Shown here piece after piece: positions 6,791 through 7,800 of a DNA stretch of 7,800 nt. Each line of letters opens with the position of its first letter. The stretch's first letter is position 1. Source of the DNA: Planctomycetaceae bacterium (GTDB lineage: Bacteria > Planctomycetota > Planctomycetia > Planctomycetales > Planctomycetaceae); contig JAESQE010000570.1 of NCBI GenBank assembly GCA_016765335.1, positions 1 to 7,800 on the forward strand. The letters are read 5' to 3'. Position numbers and translations under genes: made by a program. The notes under the pieces are model-generated. The model had not been told where the DNA came from, ran no database searches, and saw only the letters and a program-made list of their open reading frames with translations.

Positions 6791-7606
6791 ATGCCGATCA
6801 AATTTCGATGCCAACACTGTAATCAGTTGATGAGCATTTCAACTCGTAAAGCAGGTACAATCACTTTGTGTCCACGCTGTGATTGTGGCACCCCGGTACC
6901 GGAATTGGAAGTCTCTCCATCGCAAGCCCCCGAACAACCTCCGACACCGCAAGCTGACTCGCCTACTGATAAAAATGAGAGGCCCGTAAAAAAAGAGAAG
7001 CCCGTAAAAGCAGCGAAGACCGTAAAAGCAGAGGAAACAGTTTCCGAACAAGAGCAGAATCAACAGGACGAATTTGTTCCAGAGAAAACTCAACCCGAAG
7101 AAACTGTCTCACATAAGACCAAACGAATTCAACTGGCATCTCATCCCAATGATTCTGGTGCCGAGGAACTAGAATTTAGTTTCCGAAAAGCAGATTCGGA
7201 ATTTGATGATTTAGATATGACTCCGATGGTCGATGTCACATTCTTGTTGTTAATCTTTTTCATGGTCACTGCTTCCGTTTCCATTCAAAAATCGATTGAA
7301 GTACCACCTCCCGACCCTGATCAAGATGGGGCTGCCCAAACGGTTCAGCCACTTGATGAGTTGGAAGAAAAATCAATCCTTATCGAAATCGATGAATCAA
7401 ATAATTTCTTTGTGGAAACTGAAACCGTGAGCGACCCACGCGATCTGGCGGCCGTTCTAGATAAAGTTCGCAGTAGAGAATCCAAGTACGAGGTCGTCAT
7501 CAGTGTTGACGAACGCACGCATCATGAATCTGTCGTACTTGCAATAGATGCTGCTCAGGAAGTTGGAATGCAGCGAATTCGTTGGGGAGTCAACTCTAAT
7601 GATTAA
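6791..7606 (+). CDS. Zinc-ribbon/ExbD fusion protein with long charged linker
   Basis: A 271-residue protein, nearly twice the usual ExbD length. Residues 1-38 form a zinc ribbon of the kind common at the start of planctomycete proteins, with CxxC pairs Cys7/Cys10 and Cys27/Cys30. Residues 40-135 are a Pro/Glu/Lys-rich, probably disordered linker containing a three-copy 6-residue repeat and two EETVS motifs (81-85, 103-107). The ExbD part starts near 136. Its transmembrane signature LDMTPMVDVTFLLLIFFMV (141-159) carries the proton-coupling Asp148, and the domain after it is periplasmic. With standard ExbD topology the zinc ribbon and linker are cytoplasmic. The helix is nearly identical in protein to that of the preceding ExbD, but codons differ, suggesting an old duplication and possibly a heterodimer. 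The ATG at 6791 has no clear ribosome-binding site but begins directly before the ribbon. The function of the ribbon is unknown. Confidence 0.9.
   Translation: MPIKFRCQHCNQLMSISTRKAGTITLCPRCDCGTPVPELEVSPSQAPEQPPTPQADSPTDKNERPVKKEKPVKAAKTVKAEETVSEQEQNQQDEFVPEKTQPEETVSHKTKRIQLASHPNDSGAEELEFSFRKADSEFDDLDMTPMVDVTFLLLIFFMVTASVSIQKSIEVPPPDPDQDGAAQTVQPLDELEEKSILIEIDESNNFFVETETVSDPRDLAAVLDKVRSRESKYEVVISVDERTHHESVVLAIDAAQEVGMQRIRWGVNSND
6980..7033 (+). repeat. Three in-frame 18-bp repeats in the ExbD linker
   Basis: Three tandem 18-bp units encode RPVKKE, KPVKAA and KTVKAE (residues 64-81). All share the core ccgtaaaa. They give a positively charged patch within an otherwise acidic linker. The unit preserves reading frame, so copy number could vary without breaking the gene. 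Confidence 0.7.
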
Positions 7607-7686
7607 CTTGCCTGTGTTCTAATTGTGTCACTTTTTCCTTTACTTATTCCGTTAAACTCGTCTATGTTGAAACGATCTGAATCCTT

Positions 7687-7800
7687 ATGGCTTCTCTGCA
7701 AATAATTCAAGCTGACGGTTCGCAGCAGACTATTCCGCTTACTAAACAAGAGCCAGTTTCTATTGGGCAACATGCATCGAATACTATCGTGCTGGAAGAT
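7687..7800 (+). CDS. N-terminus of an FHA-like domain protein, cut by the window end
   Basis: An open frame from ATG 7687 runs off the window after 38 codons. It begins MASLQIIQADGSQQTIPL and continues PVSIGQHASNTIVLED, matching the first strands of a forkhead-associated domain (pattern xxIGRxxxxDIxLxD). FHA domains bind phosphothreonine in Ser/Thr-kinase signalling. The usual Gly-Arg pair is Gly27-Gln28 here, so phosphopeptide binding may be altered. It follows the zinc-ribbon ExbD by 80 bp on the same strand and may belong to the same unit. No Shine-Dalgarno site is evident. The rest of the protein, including whether it has further domains, is not visible. Confidence 0.65.
   Translation, partial: MASLQIIQADGSQQTIPLTKQEPVSIGQHASNTIVLED

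Noticed and set aside
1..7800. CRISPR array, tRNA, rRNA, insertion sequence or phage genes
   Set aside because: No regularly spaced repeats, cloverleaf-like sequence, rRNA motifs, transposase or integrase signatures were found on either strand.

Overview
The window reads as chromosomal DNA of a marine-type planctomycete (phylum Planctomycetota). The main evidence is a large secreted protein with the PSCyt1 / PSCyt2 (DUF1549) / PSD1 (DUF1553) domain set, followed 18 bp later by a DUF1501 protein. This gene pair is a hallmark of that phylum and is expanded in its genomes. Moderate GC (about 46% in the 100 bases I counted near the left-hand gene), frequent absence of clear Shine-Dalgarno sites and the zinc-ribbon/ExbD fusion all fit. 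A Gimesia- or Rubinisphaera-like lineage is a guess from composition and style, not something the sequence proves.

Layout. Bases 1-104 are a GC-rich edge fragment (60% GC over the first 100 bases) with a small hairpin and an unrecognised open frame. Bases 145-816 (minus strand) encode a seven-helix hemolysin III / TrhA (PAQR superfamily) membrane protein. Bases 817-1408 are a divergent spacer with a plausible minus-strand promoter and a weak plus-strand candidate. Bases 1409-4654 encode the 1081-residue PSCyt1-PSCyt2-PSD1 protein. It carries a Lys-rich coiled coil between its catalytic-type domains and a LamG/concanavalin-like module inserted near the end of PSD1. Bases 4673-6070 encode a Tat-exported DUF1501 protein. 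A 200-bp spacer rich in inverted repeats follows. Bases 6284-6721 and 6791-7606 encode two ExbD/TolR-type proteins, the second with a cytoplasmic zinc ribbon and a long charged linker. Bases 7687-7800 are the start of a gene for an FHA-like domain protein, cut by the window end.

How the genes may work together. The PSCyt/PSD1 and DUF1501 proteins are very likely one exported two-gene unit: a putative c-type haem protein with a possible carbohydrate-binding module, and an alkaline-phosphatase-fold partner. The family has no established biochemical role. The two ExbD proteins resemble the peptidoglycan-side partners of proton-driven ExbB/TolQ/MotA-type motors, but no ExbB/TolQ gene is present in the window.

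No clearly new system is proven here. The two observations I consider most worth checking are the apparently permuted LamG module inside PSD1, and the tandem ExbD pair (one with a zinc ribbon) next to an FHA gene and lacking a visible motor stator.
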